64,000 bases of DNA from Alistipes megaguti (GTDB taxonomy: Bacteria > Bacteroidota > Bacteroidia > Bacteroidales > Rikenellaceae): positions 2,271,001 through 2,335,000 of the forward strand of contig NZ_LR027382.1 of assembly GCF_900604385.1 (NCBI RefSeq). The letters run 5' to 3'. Each line of letters begins with the position of its first letter. Within the stretch, counting starts at the first letter, position 1. Positions 55,323 through 63,609 of this stretch are shown here, piece after piece. The position numbers were made by a program, and so were the translations under genes. The notes under the pieces were generated by a model. The model was given only the letters and a program-made list of their open reading frames with translations, had not been told where the DNA came from and made no database searches.

Positions 55323-55596
55323 CCGCCCGCGTGCGTGGAGATGGGGGTATCCCCGCACGGCTCTCCGGCACGATCCGATGAACGGCCGGCCTTCCGTCCC
55401 GTCCCGATTCCCGAAAGACCGATCGGCTCCGCTGCTGAGCCGGTCGGCCTTTTTGTTGCCCGGCCGATACGGCCGGACAACAGCTCCGGGACCGGAAAGC
55501 CGGCGCCTGCGCGCCGAAAATAGCCATCCGGGCGACGGCATTTGCGAAAAAAATCGTATCTTTATCTCCTGCAAATTCGGTTACGCTACTACGCCC

Positions 55597-58500
55597 ATGG
55601 TTGGATTTCGACATACGTTCTTCACGCTGCTCCTGCTTCTGGCGACCTCACCGCTCTTCGGAGCCATCGAATTCCGAACCCTCTCGGTCAACGACGGCCT
55701 CTCGCAGTCGACCGTACTGGCCATCGCACAGGATCCGCTGGGCCGCATCTGGATGGGAACGCAGGACGGTCTGAACTGTTACGACGGCTACTCCTTCCGC
55801 GTCTACCGTCCTGTCGAGGGGGATCCACAGAGCCTCGACGACAATGCGATCAGCGCCCTGCTCAGCGAAGGCCGCTATCTCTGGATCGGCACCTCTTCGG
55901 GACTTTCGTGTTACGACGCCTCGACGCAGCGTTTCGAGAATTTCCGCCTCGACGGCTACCGCATGCAGGTCTCGGACATTGCCCGGCAGGGGGACGGCAA
56001 TCTGCTGCTGGCCACCGATCTGGGAATCGTGCTGTTCGACCGCCGGAGCCGCCGGCTTGAGATCCGCACCTACCTGAAGGGGATCAGCGTCCATACGATC
56101 TGCCCCTCGCCCGACGGCTTTCTGGTCGGCACCTCCGACGGCGTCTACACCTACTCGTCGACCTACGGCAATGCCATCCGCGTCCTTCCGCAGATGGCCC
56201 GCTTCGACGTGGCCAGCATCGTGGCCGCCGACGGCGGCTACTGGGTCGCCACCCACGGCAACGGCCTCTACCGGCTGGATACCCATCTGCAGGTGGTCGA
56301 ACGCTATTCGGCGGCACGGAATCCGGGACTCGTTTCGGACTATATCCGCGTGCTGCGCCGCGACTCCGAGGGACGTCTCTGGATCGGCACCTTCGACGGA
56401 CTTTCGATTCTCGATCCCCGCACGGGGCGCTTCGACAAGTATGTCTACACCTCCCGCCCCGGATCGTTGAGCCACAACTCCATCCGGGCGATCTTCATCG
56501 ACAGCCAGCGCGGCGTGTGGCTCGGCACCTACTACGGCGGTGTGAGCTACTACCATCCGCTGGCCCGGCGCTTCGGGGTGCTGAGCCACGATCCGGCGCG
56601 CAATTCGCTGGGTGACAATACGGTGAGCTGCATCGTCGAGGATCTTTCGGCCGAGAGCCTCTGGATCGGCACCAACGACGACGGCGTGAACCGTTACGAC
56701 CGCCGTACGGGCCGCTTCGAAGAGTTCAACGTGGCCTCGGGATCGCTGCTCTCGAACAACGTCAAGTGCATCCTGCCCGACGGCCCCGACCGCCTCTGGA
56801 TCGGGACCCATGCCGGCGGACTCACCCGCATGGAGACATCGACCCGGCGCACGCGCCACTATCCGGTCAACGCCTCGATCCCGATCAACAACAGCTGTTA
56901 CGCCCTGCTCAAGGACGATGACGGGATGCTGTGGGTCGGGACGCTCAACGGCCTGCTGCTGTTCGATCCGGCAACGGGACGCTTCCGGCCCCATCCCTGT
57001 GCGGATCTCGAACCCCGGCTGGGGACGCTGCCCGTCACGACGCTCTTCCGCGATTCGCAGCAGCGCGTATGGATCGGCACCCAGGCGGGGCTCTATCGCT
57101 GGGATCCGGATCAGCGGCGGGTCATCGCCTGCGATCTGACCACCGCGGAGACGGAATTCGCTCCGCCCCGACTGCAGGAGGTCGTAATCATGAGCGTTAC
57201 GGAGGATTCGCACCACGATATCTGGATCGGTACCCGGCAGGGGCTCTACCGCTTCCGGTCGAAGATGCCCGGGTTCAGACGCTATGCGGTGGCCGACGGA
57301 CTCCCCAACGACGTCGTTTACGGCATTCTGGAGGACGAACTTTCGCGTCTGTGGATCTCGACCAACGCCGGACTGGCCTGTTTCGACATTCAGAAGGAGA
57401 CGTTCCGCAACTACACGCTGCGCGACGGCCTGGCCAACAACCAGTTCAACCCCTATGCCTATTGCCGCAGCCGTGACGGGGCCTTCTGGTTCGGGGGACT
57501 GGGCGGCATCACCTGGTTCCGGCCTCACGAACTGGTCGACAACCCCTTTGCCCCCGTGGCCCGGATCACGGATGTCGTGGTGACCGATGCCGAGGGAGAC
57601 CGCCGCGTGCGGATCGAACGCGATTCGGTGGGTCAGGTCGTGCGGGCGGCCTTTCCGTCGATCCGCAACATCTTCACCATCCAGTTCGTGGCGGTCAATC
57701 CGCTGGCCGGCGGGCGCAATACCTTCGCCTACAAACTCGAGGGATTCAATACGCGGTGGTACGAGACCTCGCATCTGGAGGCCAACTACTCGAACCTCAA
57801 GCCCGGGCACTACCTCTTCCGGGTGCGCGCGGCCAATAACGACGGCCGCTGGAGCGACGAGGTGGCAACGGTTGCCATCCGCGTGCTGCCGATGTGGTGG
57901 CAGACGCTGGCAGCCCGGCTGCTGTGGGTGCTGCTGGCGCTGGGCGCCGTCGGCGGGGTGATTGCCGCCATTGCCGGGCGTATGCGGATGAAGGTGCAGC
58001 TGCAGATGGAGCGCCTCGAAAAGGAGTCCATCGAGGAGCTGAGCCAGGAGAAGATCCGCTTCTACATCAACCTTTCGCACGAACTGCGCACGCCGCTGAC
58101 GCTGATCCTCTCGCCGCTGCAGGAGATCCGCGACCACGGCACGTCGGACAAATACGTCGCTTCGCGTCTGGACTATATCCGCCGCAACAGCCTGAAACTC
58201 CTGCACATCGTCAACCAGATGCTGGATTACCGCAAGGCCGAGCTCGGCGTCTTCCGCATGCGGGTGGCGCTTCAGGACGTGGATGCCATCGTGGCGGAGG
58301 TCTTCTCGCTGTTCGAGGAGGCGGCCCAGAACCGGGACATGGATTACATCCTCAGTTCGGACCTTAAGGGCGAGGCGCTGCCCGTCGACCGGATGTTCCT
58401 CGAGATGATGCTGACGAACCTGCTCTCGAACGCCTTCAAGTTCACGCCCAACGGCGGGATCATCCGTGTGACGCTGCAACGCGGCGAGGGGTGTTTCCGC

Positions 58501-59715
58501 ATCCAGGTGCGCGACAACGGTATCGGCATCACGCGCGAGCAGCAGGCACACGTCTTCGAGCGTTTCTATCAGGGCGACGAATCCTCGTCGGGTTCGGGGA
58601 TCGGCCTTTCGATCGTCCAACGGATCGTTGAACTCCACCAGGGGAGCGTCACGCTGAACAGCGAACCCGGCCGTTTCACGGAGTTCACCATTACGCTGTC
58701 GGACGATCTGGAGAGTTATCCGGTCGAGAAGCGGGCCCGGGAGAACGACATCCGGGGTTCGATCATCCGCGATGCCGGGAAGTCGCTGCCCGAGGCGTGG
58801 CTGGGTGACGGCGGGAGCCCGCTTCCGGCGGAGGAGACCGATGCTCAGACGCGCGGGACGATTCTCGTTGCCGAAGCGGATGTCGAGGTGGCGCGCTACG
58901 TGGCGGATTATTTCCGCAAGCACTATCGGGTCGTTACGGTGTCGGACGGGAACGAGGCGCTGGAGCAGCTGAAGAGTCTTGAACCCGATCTGATCATTGC
59001 CGACCGGATGCTGCCGGGGATCGACGGACTGAAACTCTGTCAGACGGTGAAACAGAACATCCGCACGTGCCATATCCCGGTGGTGATGCTGGCCCCCGAA
59101 GGGGGACTCGAGGAGCAGATCACGGGCATCGAGGCCGGAGCGGACAGTTACCTGCCGATGCCGCTGTCGATCACGCTGTTGGCGGCCAAGGTCCAGAACC
59201 TGCTGAAGGCCCGTTACCGGATGCGGCACCACTATTCGGACGATACGGAGATCGATCCCGACAAGATCACCTCCAATTCGATGGACGGAGAATTCCTCAA
59301 GAAGGCGATCCGCATTGTCGAGGAGAATCTGGACAACGAGGAGTTTTCGTCGAACGATTTCAGCAAGGCCCTGTGTATGAGCCGTTCGAACCTTCACCTG
59401 AAGATGAAGTCCATTACGGGCGAGTCGGCCACGAAATTCATTCGCAAGATTCGGTTCAACCGGGCCTGCCAGCTGCTGCTGGAGCGTAAATATTCGATTG
59501 CGGAGATCAGTTCGATGGTGGGCTTCAATTCGCCGTCGTATTTTGCCACGAGTTTCAAGAAGCATGTCGGGTGTCTGCCGACGGAGTATGTTCGGGCCCG
59601 CACGCGCGGCGATCGGGACAAGGAGAGCCGCGACGGACGTGATGGACGCGACGGGCGTGACGGACGTGAAACCGGCCGCTCCGGGCAGGAGAACCGCGAA
59701 AACCGGGAGAAATAA
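55597..59715 (+). CDS. Hybrid two-component system sensor-regulator (HTCS)
   Basis: This 1372-residue one-protein sensor has a signal peptide (FFTLLLLLATSPLFG), two seven-bladed Reg_prop propellers (about 20-690; repeated LWIGT with DGL), a Y_Y_Y domain (about 705-770), a membrane helix (near 775-795), HisKA (NLSHELRTPL, His828), HATPase (NLLSNAFKF, DNGIGI, GSGIGLS), receiver (about 1088-1200), and AraC-type HTH (about 1230-1335). The receiver has Asp1136 (IIADRMLPG) but lacks other switch residues: second acid is Ala1094, the Thr is Ala1166, the Lys is Met1188. It likely binds heparan oligosaccharides in the periplasm and activates promoters A, B and C. The ATG at 55597 is set by the signal peptide. 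Confidence 0.93.
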   Translation: MVGFRHTFFTLLLLLATSPLFGAIEFRTLSVNDGLSQSTVLAIAQDPLGRIWMGTQDGLNCYDGYSFRVYRPVEGDPQSLDDNAISALLSEGRYLWIGTSSGLSCYDASTQRFENFRLDGYRMQVSDIARQGDGNLLLATDLGIVLFDRRSRRLEIRTYLKGISVHTICPSPDGFLVGTSDGVYTYSSTYGNAIRVLPQMARFDVASIVAADGGYWVATHGNGLYRLDTHLQVVERYSAARNPGLVSDYIRVLRRDSEGRLWIGTFDGLSILDPRTGRFDKYVYTSRPGSLSHNSIRAIFIDSQRGVWLGTYYGGVSYYHPLARRFGVLSHDPARNSLGDNTVSCIVEDLSAESLWIGTNDDGVNRYDRRTGRFEEFNVASGSLLSNNVKCILPDGPDRLWIGTHAGGLTRMETSTRRTRHYPVNASIPINNSCYALLKDDDGMLWVGTLNGLLLFDPATGRFRPHPCADLEPRLGTLPVTTLFRDSQQRVWIGTQAGLYRWDPDQRRVIACDLTTAETEFAPPRLQEVVIMSVTEDSHHDIWIGTRQGLYRFRSKMPGFRRYAVADGLPNDVVYGILEDELSRLWISTNAGLACFDIQKETFRNYTLRDGLANNQFNPYAYCRSRDGAFWFGGLGGITWFRPHELVDNPFAPVARITDVVVTDAEGDRRVRIERDSVGQVVRAAFPSIRNIFTIQFVAVNPLAGGRNTFAYKLEGFNTRWYETSHLEANYSNLKPGHYLFRVRAANNDGRWSDEVATVAIRVLPMWWQTLAARLLWVLLALGAVGGVIAAIAGRMRMKVQLQMERLEKESIEELSQEKIRFYINLSHELRTPLTLILSPLQEIRDHGTSDKYVASRLDYIRRNSLKLLHIVNQMLDYRKAELGVFRMRVALQDVDAIVAEVFSLFEEAAQNRDMDYILSSDLKGEALPVDRMFLEMMLTNLLSNAFKFTPNGGIIRVTLQRGEGCFRIQVRDNGIGITREQQAHVFERFYQGDESSSGSGIGLSIVQRIVELHQGSVTLNSEPGRFTEFTITLSDDLESYPVEKRARENDIRGSIIRDAGKSLPEAWLGDGGSPLPAEETDAQTRGTILVAEADVEVARYVADYFRKHYRVVTVSDGNEALEQLKSLEPDLIIADRMLPGIDGLKLCQTVKQNIRTCHIPVVMLAPEGGLEEQITGIEAGADSYLPMPLSITLLAAKVQNLLKARYRMRHHYSDDTEIDPDKITSNSMDGEFLKKAIRIVEENLDNEEFSSNDFSKALCMSRSNLHLKMKSITGESATKFIRKIRFNRACQLLLERKYSIAEISSMVGFNSPSYFATSFKKHVGCLPTEYVRARTRGDRDKESRDGRDGRDGRDGRETGRSGQENRENREK
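59632..59667 (+). repeat. Four 9-bp coding repeats (Asp-Gly-Arg) at the HTCS C-terminus
   Basis: Four consecutive near-identical GACGGACGT-type units encode DGRDGRDGRDGR in the hydrophilic tail beyond the AraC domain. Copy number can change without a frameshift. Confidence 0.9.
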
Positions 59716-59779
59716 CTTTTCGGTCCGCGGCTTGCCCGGGGTCGGCGGAGTAATTCCAGTCGGATGGGATCTGCGTTAA

Positions 59780-59816
59780 AAAAGCCCCCGGCGACAGTCT
59801 GTCGCCGGGGGCTTTT
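59780..59816. terminator. Bidirectional terminator between HTCS and prs
   Basis: A perfect 17-bp stem (AAAAGCCCCCGGCGACA and complement) with loop GTC has T runs on both strands and lies between converging genes. Confidence 0.92.
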
Positions 59817-59846
59817 CGTTTTCGGGCCGGAGCCTTTCGGGGCGGC

Positions 59847-60788
59847 CTATTTGAAGAAGATCGAGGAGATCTCCTTGTAGTTGTGGACGCGTTCGATGAC
59901 GTCGGCAAAGATGTCGGCCACCGACAGCACCGTAAACTTGTGCAGATCCTTGTCGGGGTTGAGCGGAATGGTATCCGTGACGATCACCTCCTCCAGGGCG
60001 CTGTCGTTGATGCGCTCGTAGGCGGGACCCGACAGCACGGGGTGGGTGATGGCTGCGCGCACGCTCTTCGCACCGCGCGACATGAGCATGTCGGCGGCCA
60101 TGCAGATCGTGCCGGCGGTGTCGATCATGTCGTCGACGATCAGGATGTTGCGGCCCTCGACCTCACCGATGGCGGTCATCTTGCCCACGACATTGGCCTT
60201 TGCGCGCTCCTTGTGGGAGATGATGATCGGCGTACCGAGGTGTTTGGCATAGGTGTTGGCCCGTTTGGCGCCGCCCATGTCGGGTGCGGCGATCGAGAGG
60301 TCCTCGATGTTGAGGCTCTTGATGTAGGGGACGAAGATACCGCTGGCGTAGAGGGCATCCACGGGCACGTCGAAGAATCCCTGGATCTGATCGGCATGGA
60401 GATCCATCGTCATGACGCGGTCGACACCGGCGGCCATCAGGAGGTTGGCTACCAGTTTGGCTCCGATCGGCACGCGGGGACGGTCCTTGCGGTCCTGACG
60501 GGCCCAGCCGAAGTAGGGCATCACGGCAACGACCTTGTAGGCCGAGGCGCGGCGTGCGGCATCGATCATCATGAGCAGTTCCATGAGGTTGTCCGAGGGC
60601 GGGAAGGTCGACTGGATGATGAATACCGTGCAGCCACGGATCGATTCGTTGTAGCAGGGCTGGAATTCGCCGTCGCTGAAGCGCAGGACTTCGACCTGAC
60701 CGAGAGTCGTGCCGAAGCTGGCGGCTATTTTCTTGGCGAGATACTCCGAACCGCGGCCGGAAAAGATTTTGATTTTGTGGATAGCCAT
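59847..60788 (-). CDS. prs: Ribose-phosphate pyrophosphokinase (PRPP synthetase)
   Basis: This 313-residue cytoplasmic enzyme makes PRPP from ribose 5-phosphate and ATP for nucleotide, His, Trp and NAD synthesis. Class I features: FSDGEFQ near the N-terminus, the regulatory flexible loop YFGWARQDRK, the catalytic-site DLHADQIQGFF, the PRPP-binding motif ILIVDDMIDTAGT. Length is normal. Monocistronic, with a TAnnTTTG element 24 bases upstream. Confidence 0.97.
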   Translation of the reverse strand: MAIHKIKIFSGRGSEYLAKKIAASFGTTLGQVEVLRFSDGEFQPCYNESIRGCTVFIIQSTFPPSDNLMELLMMIDAARRASAYKVVAVMPYFGWARQDRKDRPRVPIGAKLVANLLMAAGVDRVMTMDLHADQIQGFFDVPVDALYASGIFVPYIKSLNIEDLSIAAPDMGGAKRANTYAKHLGTPIIISHKERAKANVVGKMTAIGEVEGRNILIVDDMIDTAGTICMAADMLMSRGAKSVRAAITHPVLSGPAYERINDSALEEVIVTDTIPLNPDKDLHKFTVLSVADIFADVIERVHNYKEISSIFFK

Positions 60789-60811
60789 AGGTTACGAGGA
60801 TTTTGACGATG

Positions 60812-60819
60812 CAAAGATA
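60812..60819 (-). promoter_or_regulatory. -7 element of prs
   Basis: TATCTTTG on the minus strand, 23 bases before the prs ATG, matches TAnnTTTG exactly. The -33 side is only T-rich. Confidence 0.6.
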
Positions 60820-60871
60820 GGATAATAGGATGAAAAAATGCGCCGCGGGGGGCGCTATTTTTCAACAAATG

Positions 60872-61465
60872 TTAAACTTTCAGACAGGAGTCGATGAAAT
60901 CGAGAATTTCGTCGCGTCCGAGCCCCTGTTCGGAGGAGCTGACCAGCATCGGAGGCAACTCTTCCCACTGTTCGGCGAGTGCCTTTCGGAAACGTTCGAT
61001 GCTCTTTTCGCGCTGGGTTTTGGAGAGTTTGTCTGCCTTGGTGAAGATGATGCCGAAGGGGACGCCGTTCTGGCCGAGCATCTCGATGAAGCGCAGGTCG
61101 ATGCGCTGGGGTTCGAGCCGTATGTCGACCAGCACGAAGAGGTAGTGCAGTTTTTCGCAGCGCAGGACGTAATCGGTGATGATGCGCGAGAATTCGCCGC
61201 GCTGGAGCTTCGACGTGCGGGCGTAACCGTATCCCGGAAGATCGACCAGATACCACGAGTCGTTGATCCGGAAGTGGTTGATCAGACGCGTTTTGCCGGG
61301 TGTTCCGGAGACTTTGGCCAGCCCCTGACGGCCGGTCAGCAGGTTGATCAGCGACGATTTGCCGACGTTGCTGCGTCCGATGAAGGCGATGTCCGGCAGA
61401 TTGTCCTTGGGGACCTGGGAGATCCGCTCGGAGGAGCATTTGAATTCGGCTTTCGAGATTTGCAT
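60872..61465 (-). CDS. engB: Ribosome-biogenesis GTP-binding protein EngB/YsxC
   Basis: This 197-residue GTPase is needed for assembly of the large ribosomal subunit. G1 is GRSNVGKSSLIN, G3 is DLPGYGYA, G4 is TKADK, and GTPGKTRLIN matches the switch I region; all are in the spacing of the YihA/YsxC/EngB family. The ATG at 61465 was chosen because the protein begins MQISKAEF, as is usual, and a TAnnTTTG element lies 17 bases upstream; an upstream in-frame ATG would place the promoter inside the gene. Confidence 0.95.
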   Translation of the reverse strand: MQISKAEFKCSSERISQVPKDNLPDIAFIGRSNVGKSSLINLLTGRQGLAKVSGTPGKTRLINHFRINDSWYLVDLPGYGYARTSKLQRGEFSRIITDYVLRCEKLHYLFVLVDIRLEPQRIDLRFIEMLGQNGVPFGIIFTKADKLSKTQREKSIERFRKALAEQWEELPPMLVSSSEQGLGRDEILDFIDSCLKV

Positions 61466-61482
61466 CGGTCCGGTTTTTTCGG

Positions 61483-61490
61483 CAAAGATA
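61483..61490 (-). promoter_or_regulatory. -7 element of engB
   Basis: TATCTTTG on the minus strand, 17 bases before the engB ATG, an exact match to TAnnTTTG. Confidence 0.6.
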
Positions 61491-61569
61491 GTGTTTGTCA
61501 CGGGGATCACCAAATTTCGGGTCGCGAACCCTTCGTGAGCAGGCATTTGCCGGGGCATCGGTTCAGACC

Positions 61570-61608
61570 GCCGTTCTCCGTCTCTCGGCTGCCGTTCTCC
61601 GTCTCTCG
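61570..61608 (+). repeat. Short tandem repeat, 21-bp period
   Basis: GCCGTTCTCCGTCTCTCG occurs at 61570 and 61591 in the spacer between the PagL-like gene and engB. Confidence 0.85.
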
Positions 61609-61619
61609 CCCCGCCGGCG

Positions 61620-63083
61620 TCAGCGGTGGCGCGGATATTTGTTGTTGAAGCGGTATCCGACGCCCAGCATCAGGAAGTTGGGCATGTGGAAGTCGCGCAG
61701 GCTGTAGCCGATGTGGACGAACGAACTGTGGGTGACGGCAACCTTGAGGGTCAGCATCTGGTAGAACGACCTGAGGTCGCCGCCCTTGTGCAGGACGTTG
61801 ACACCCAATCCGATGCCGATGTTGAAATAGGGCATGACAAACTCGCCGCGGGCCGAAATCCCGAGGGCGATCTGGTGGTCGAATCCCGGATTGACGGTTT
61901 CGATCTCGGCCGTCGAACCGAGCTGTTCGATCGAGGAGGCCGCGATGACGTTGGCGCTGCCGTCGTAGACGCCGTCCAGCGAGACGCCGGCGCGGAACTT
62001 GTAGCCGAAGTTGTACATCGGCGCAAAGTTGAATCCCACGACTGTGTAGGCATCCGGGGCGGCATATTGCTTGTCACCGACCTCGATTCCCTTGCGGCGC
62101 CACGACCCGAAGAGGACCAGATCATAGCTCACGTGGCGCGGGAAGGCGGGACCGAGTGTCCGGGGAGTGGTTTCTGGCGAGAGGCGTCCGAAATTACAGG
62201 TCAGTCCGATGCGTCCGCCGAGCGAATTCAGCCCGGCGTTCGGGTATTTGGTGTTTCCGTTGGAGAAGTGGGTGAGGGCCACGCCGGCCGTGAGGTCTAC
62301 CTCGCGCAGGACGCGCCAGCGGAGCAGCAGATCGACGTTGAGGTAGGCGTTGATCTTCGACCCCATCATCTTGTTGTTGGGGTTTGTGTTGAGATCGTAG
62401 GGTTGCCAGCCGAACGAGAGACCGAAGTTCCACTCGTAGTCGAAGGTCAGCCGCGGAGCCAGCCGTGCGATGCGGGCCCCCTGGAAGAGGTACAGGGCCA
62501 CGGGATTGCCCAGTTCATCGGGGCGCTGGAAGTCGTAGTAGGCCACGCCGAGACCCTGATAGGCGCCGCCGTAGATGCGGTCGGGGGTCGACCCGGGGCG
62601 GAACTGGAACGCATAGCGGAGGTGTCCCGAGAGGGCGAGGTCAATGGGGAGTCCGGCGTTGTTTTCACCCCGCAGGAAGGGGTTGGTCGGGGAGATGTAC
62701 TCGGGGCGGAATTCGGCTCCGAGACGGTGCATGAAACGGCGTCCGGAGGTATTGTCATCGGCAAAAGTCTTTTGACCGAGGTTCCGACGCTCCGCACCGA
62801 AACGGTTTGTCGAGGTGTTTCCGAAGCGCAGCGGGCTGTTTTTGCCGGTTTGGTTGCCGGTCTGGAGTCCGGTTTGTCCGTTCGGAGCGGTGCTGCCGCC
62901 TTCGGCCCGGCCGGCCCGGTATCCGGCTTCATAACCGGCTTGATATCCTGCTTCGTAGGCGTTTTGGCATCCCTTGAGTGAATCGCACTCCGTGCCGGGA
63001 TTTTGTCCCCGGGCGAAGCCCGCACCGCATGCGATCACTCCGGTCAGGAGCAACAGGATTCGGCGTCGGAGGGATCGGTTCAT
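61620..63083 (-). CDS. Acyloxyacyl hydrolase (PagL-like) outer-membrane protein with N-terminal YxAG repeat
   Basis: This 487-residue protein has signal peptide MNRSLRRRILLLLTGVIACGAG. A short repeat follows (YEAGYQAGYEAGYRAGRAEG, units of four residues), then a Gln/Asn-rich linker, and from about residue 115 an outer-membrane beta-barrel. The stretch ALTHFSNGNTKYPNAGLNSLGG carries the His-x-Ser of the PagL-type lipid A 3-O-deacylase active site, as in Bacteroidetes acyloxyacyl hydrolase proteins. The C-terminus GVGYRFNNKYPRHR is aromatic and basic. Lipid A deacylation is inferred from family resemblance; the barrel is much longer than Pseudomonas PagL. Confidence 0.65.
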   Translation of the reverse strand: MNRSLRRRILLLLTGVIACGAGFARGQNPGTECDSLKGCQNAYEAGYQAGYEAGYRAGRAEGGSTAPNGQTGLQTGNQTGKNSPLRFGNTSTNRFGAERRNLGQKTFADDNTSGRRFMHRLGAEFRPEYISPTNPFLRGENNAGLPIDLALSGHLRYAFQFRPGSTPDRIYGGAYQGLGVAYYDFQRPDELGNPVALYLFQGARIARLAPRLTFDYEWNFGLSFGWQPYDLNTNPNNKMMGSKINAYLNVDLLLRWRVLREVDLTAGVALTHFSNGNTKYPNAGLNSLGGRIGLTCNFGRLSPETTPRTLGPAFPRHVSYDLVLFGSWRRKGIEVGDKQYAAPDAYTVVGFNFAPMYNFGYKFRAGVSLDGVYDGSANVIAASSIEQLGSTAEIETVNPGFDHQIALGISARGEFVMPYFNIGIGLGVNVLHKGGDLRSFYQMLTLKVAVTHSSFVHIGYSLRDFHMPNFLMLGVGYRFNNKYPRHR

Positions 63084-63160
63084 GGCAGGTCGGATGCGTT
63101 TTTTGTCGTCGAAGATACGAATTTTTTCTCCATTCCGGCTCTGCGGGGAATGTAAAAATG

Positions 63161-63195
63161 AAAAAGACCCTGTTTCCGATTGAAAGCAGGGCCTT
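63161..63195 (-). terminator. Probable terminator, minus strand
   Basis: GGCCCTGCTTTC and GAAACAGGGTC form a stem with an AATCG-type loop, followed by TTTTTCATTTTT on the minus strand. It lies between the arginine decarboxylase and PagL-like genes, though about 400 bases past the former stop. The plus strand also has a T run after the stem. Confidence 0.6.
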
Positions 63196-63404
63196 GGTTT
63201 TTTGCGTTTTGTGTGTCCGGGGCTTTTCCCGAGGGCCGGGGCGGCCGGTTTGTCTTCCGGGGAGGCACTTGGTCTTTTCCCCGTTCCGCGTCCGGGATTT
63301 TTCCCCAAGGGTTGGAGCGGCCGGTTTGTTGCTTTCGGAAGGCTTGGAGGCTCCTTTAGTCTTTTTTGATCTCCTTCGGTTGCGGTCTCTCTCGATCTCC
63401 AGAA

Positions 63405-63575
63405 TTCTCTCCCGGCTCTCTCCCGGCTCTCTCCCGTGGCCTCTCCAGCTCTCTCCCGTGGTCTCTCCCGGCTCTCTCTCCCGTGGTCTCTCCCGGCTCT
63501 CTCCCGGCTCTCTCCCGTGGCCTCTCCGGCTCTCTTCCGTGGCCTCTCCGGCTCTCTCTTGCCTGGTCTCCGCAG
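63405..63575 (+). repeat. CTCTCCCGG / CTCTCCCGTGG degenerate repeat array
   Basis: About 170 bases of tandem short units (CTCTCCCGG, CTCTCCCGTGG, CTCTCCGG) lie just beyond the arginine decarboxylase stop. The 526-bp gap 63084-63609 contains this array and the terminator but no convincing gene; an antisense frame reading ERAGREPGE-like repeats is a by-product. Confidence 0.85.
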
Positions 63576-63609
63576 CCCCCCCTCAGGCCCACCTCTTGCG
63601 GGCCCCGGG

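Noticed and set aside
55541..55564. Promoter TTTG...TATCTTTA for the HTCS gene
   Set aside because: The -7 match has a mismatch and the spacing is only 12 bases; no ACAAA direct repeat lies 75 bp upstream. A promoter is needed here or in operon C, but this one is not convincing.
55648..59565. Antisense open frame of about 1300 codons opposite the HTCS
   Set aside because: Codon-bias shadow; the sense protein shows every HTCS domain in order.
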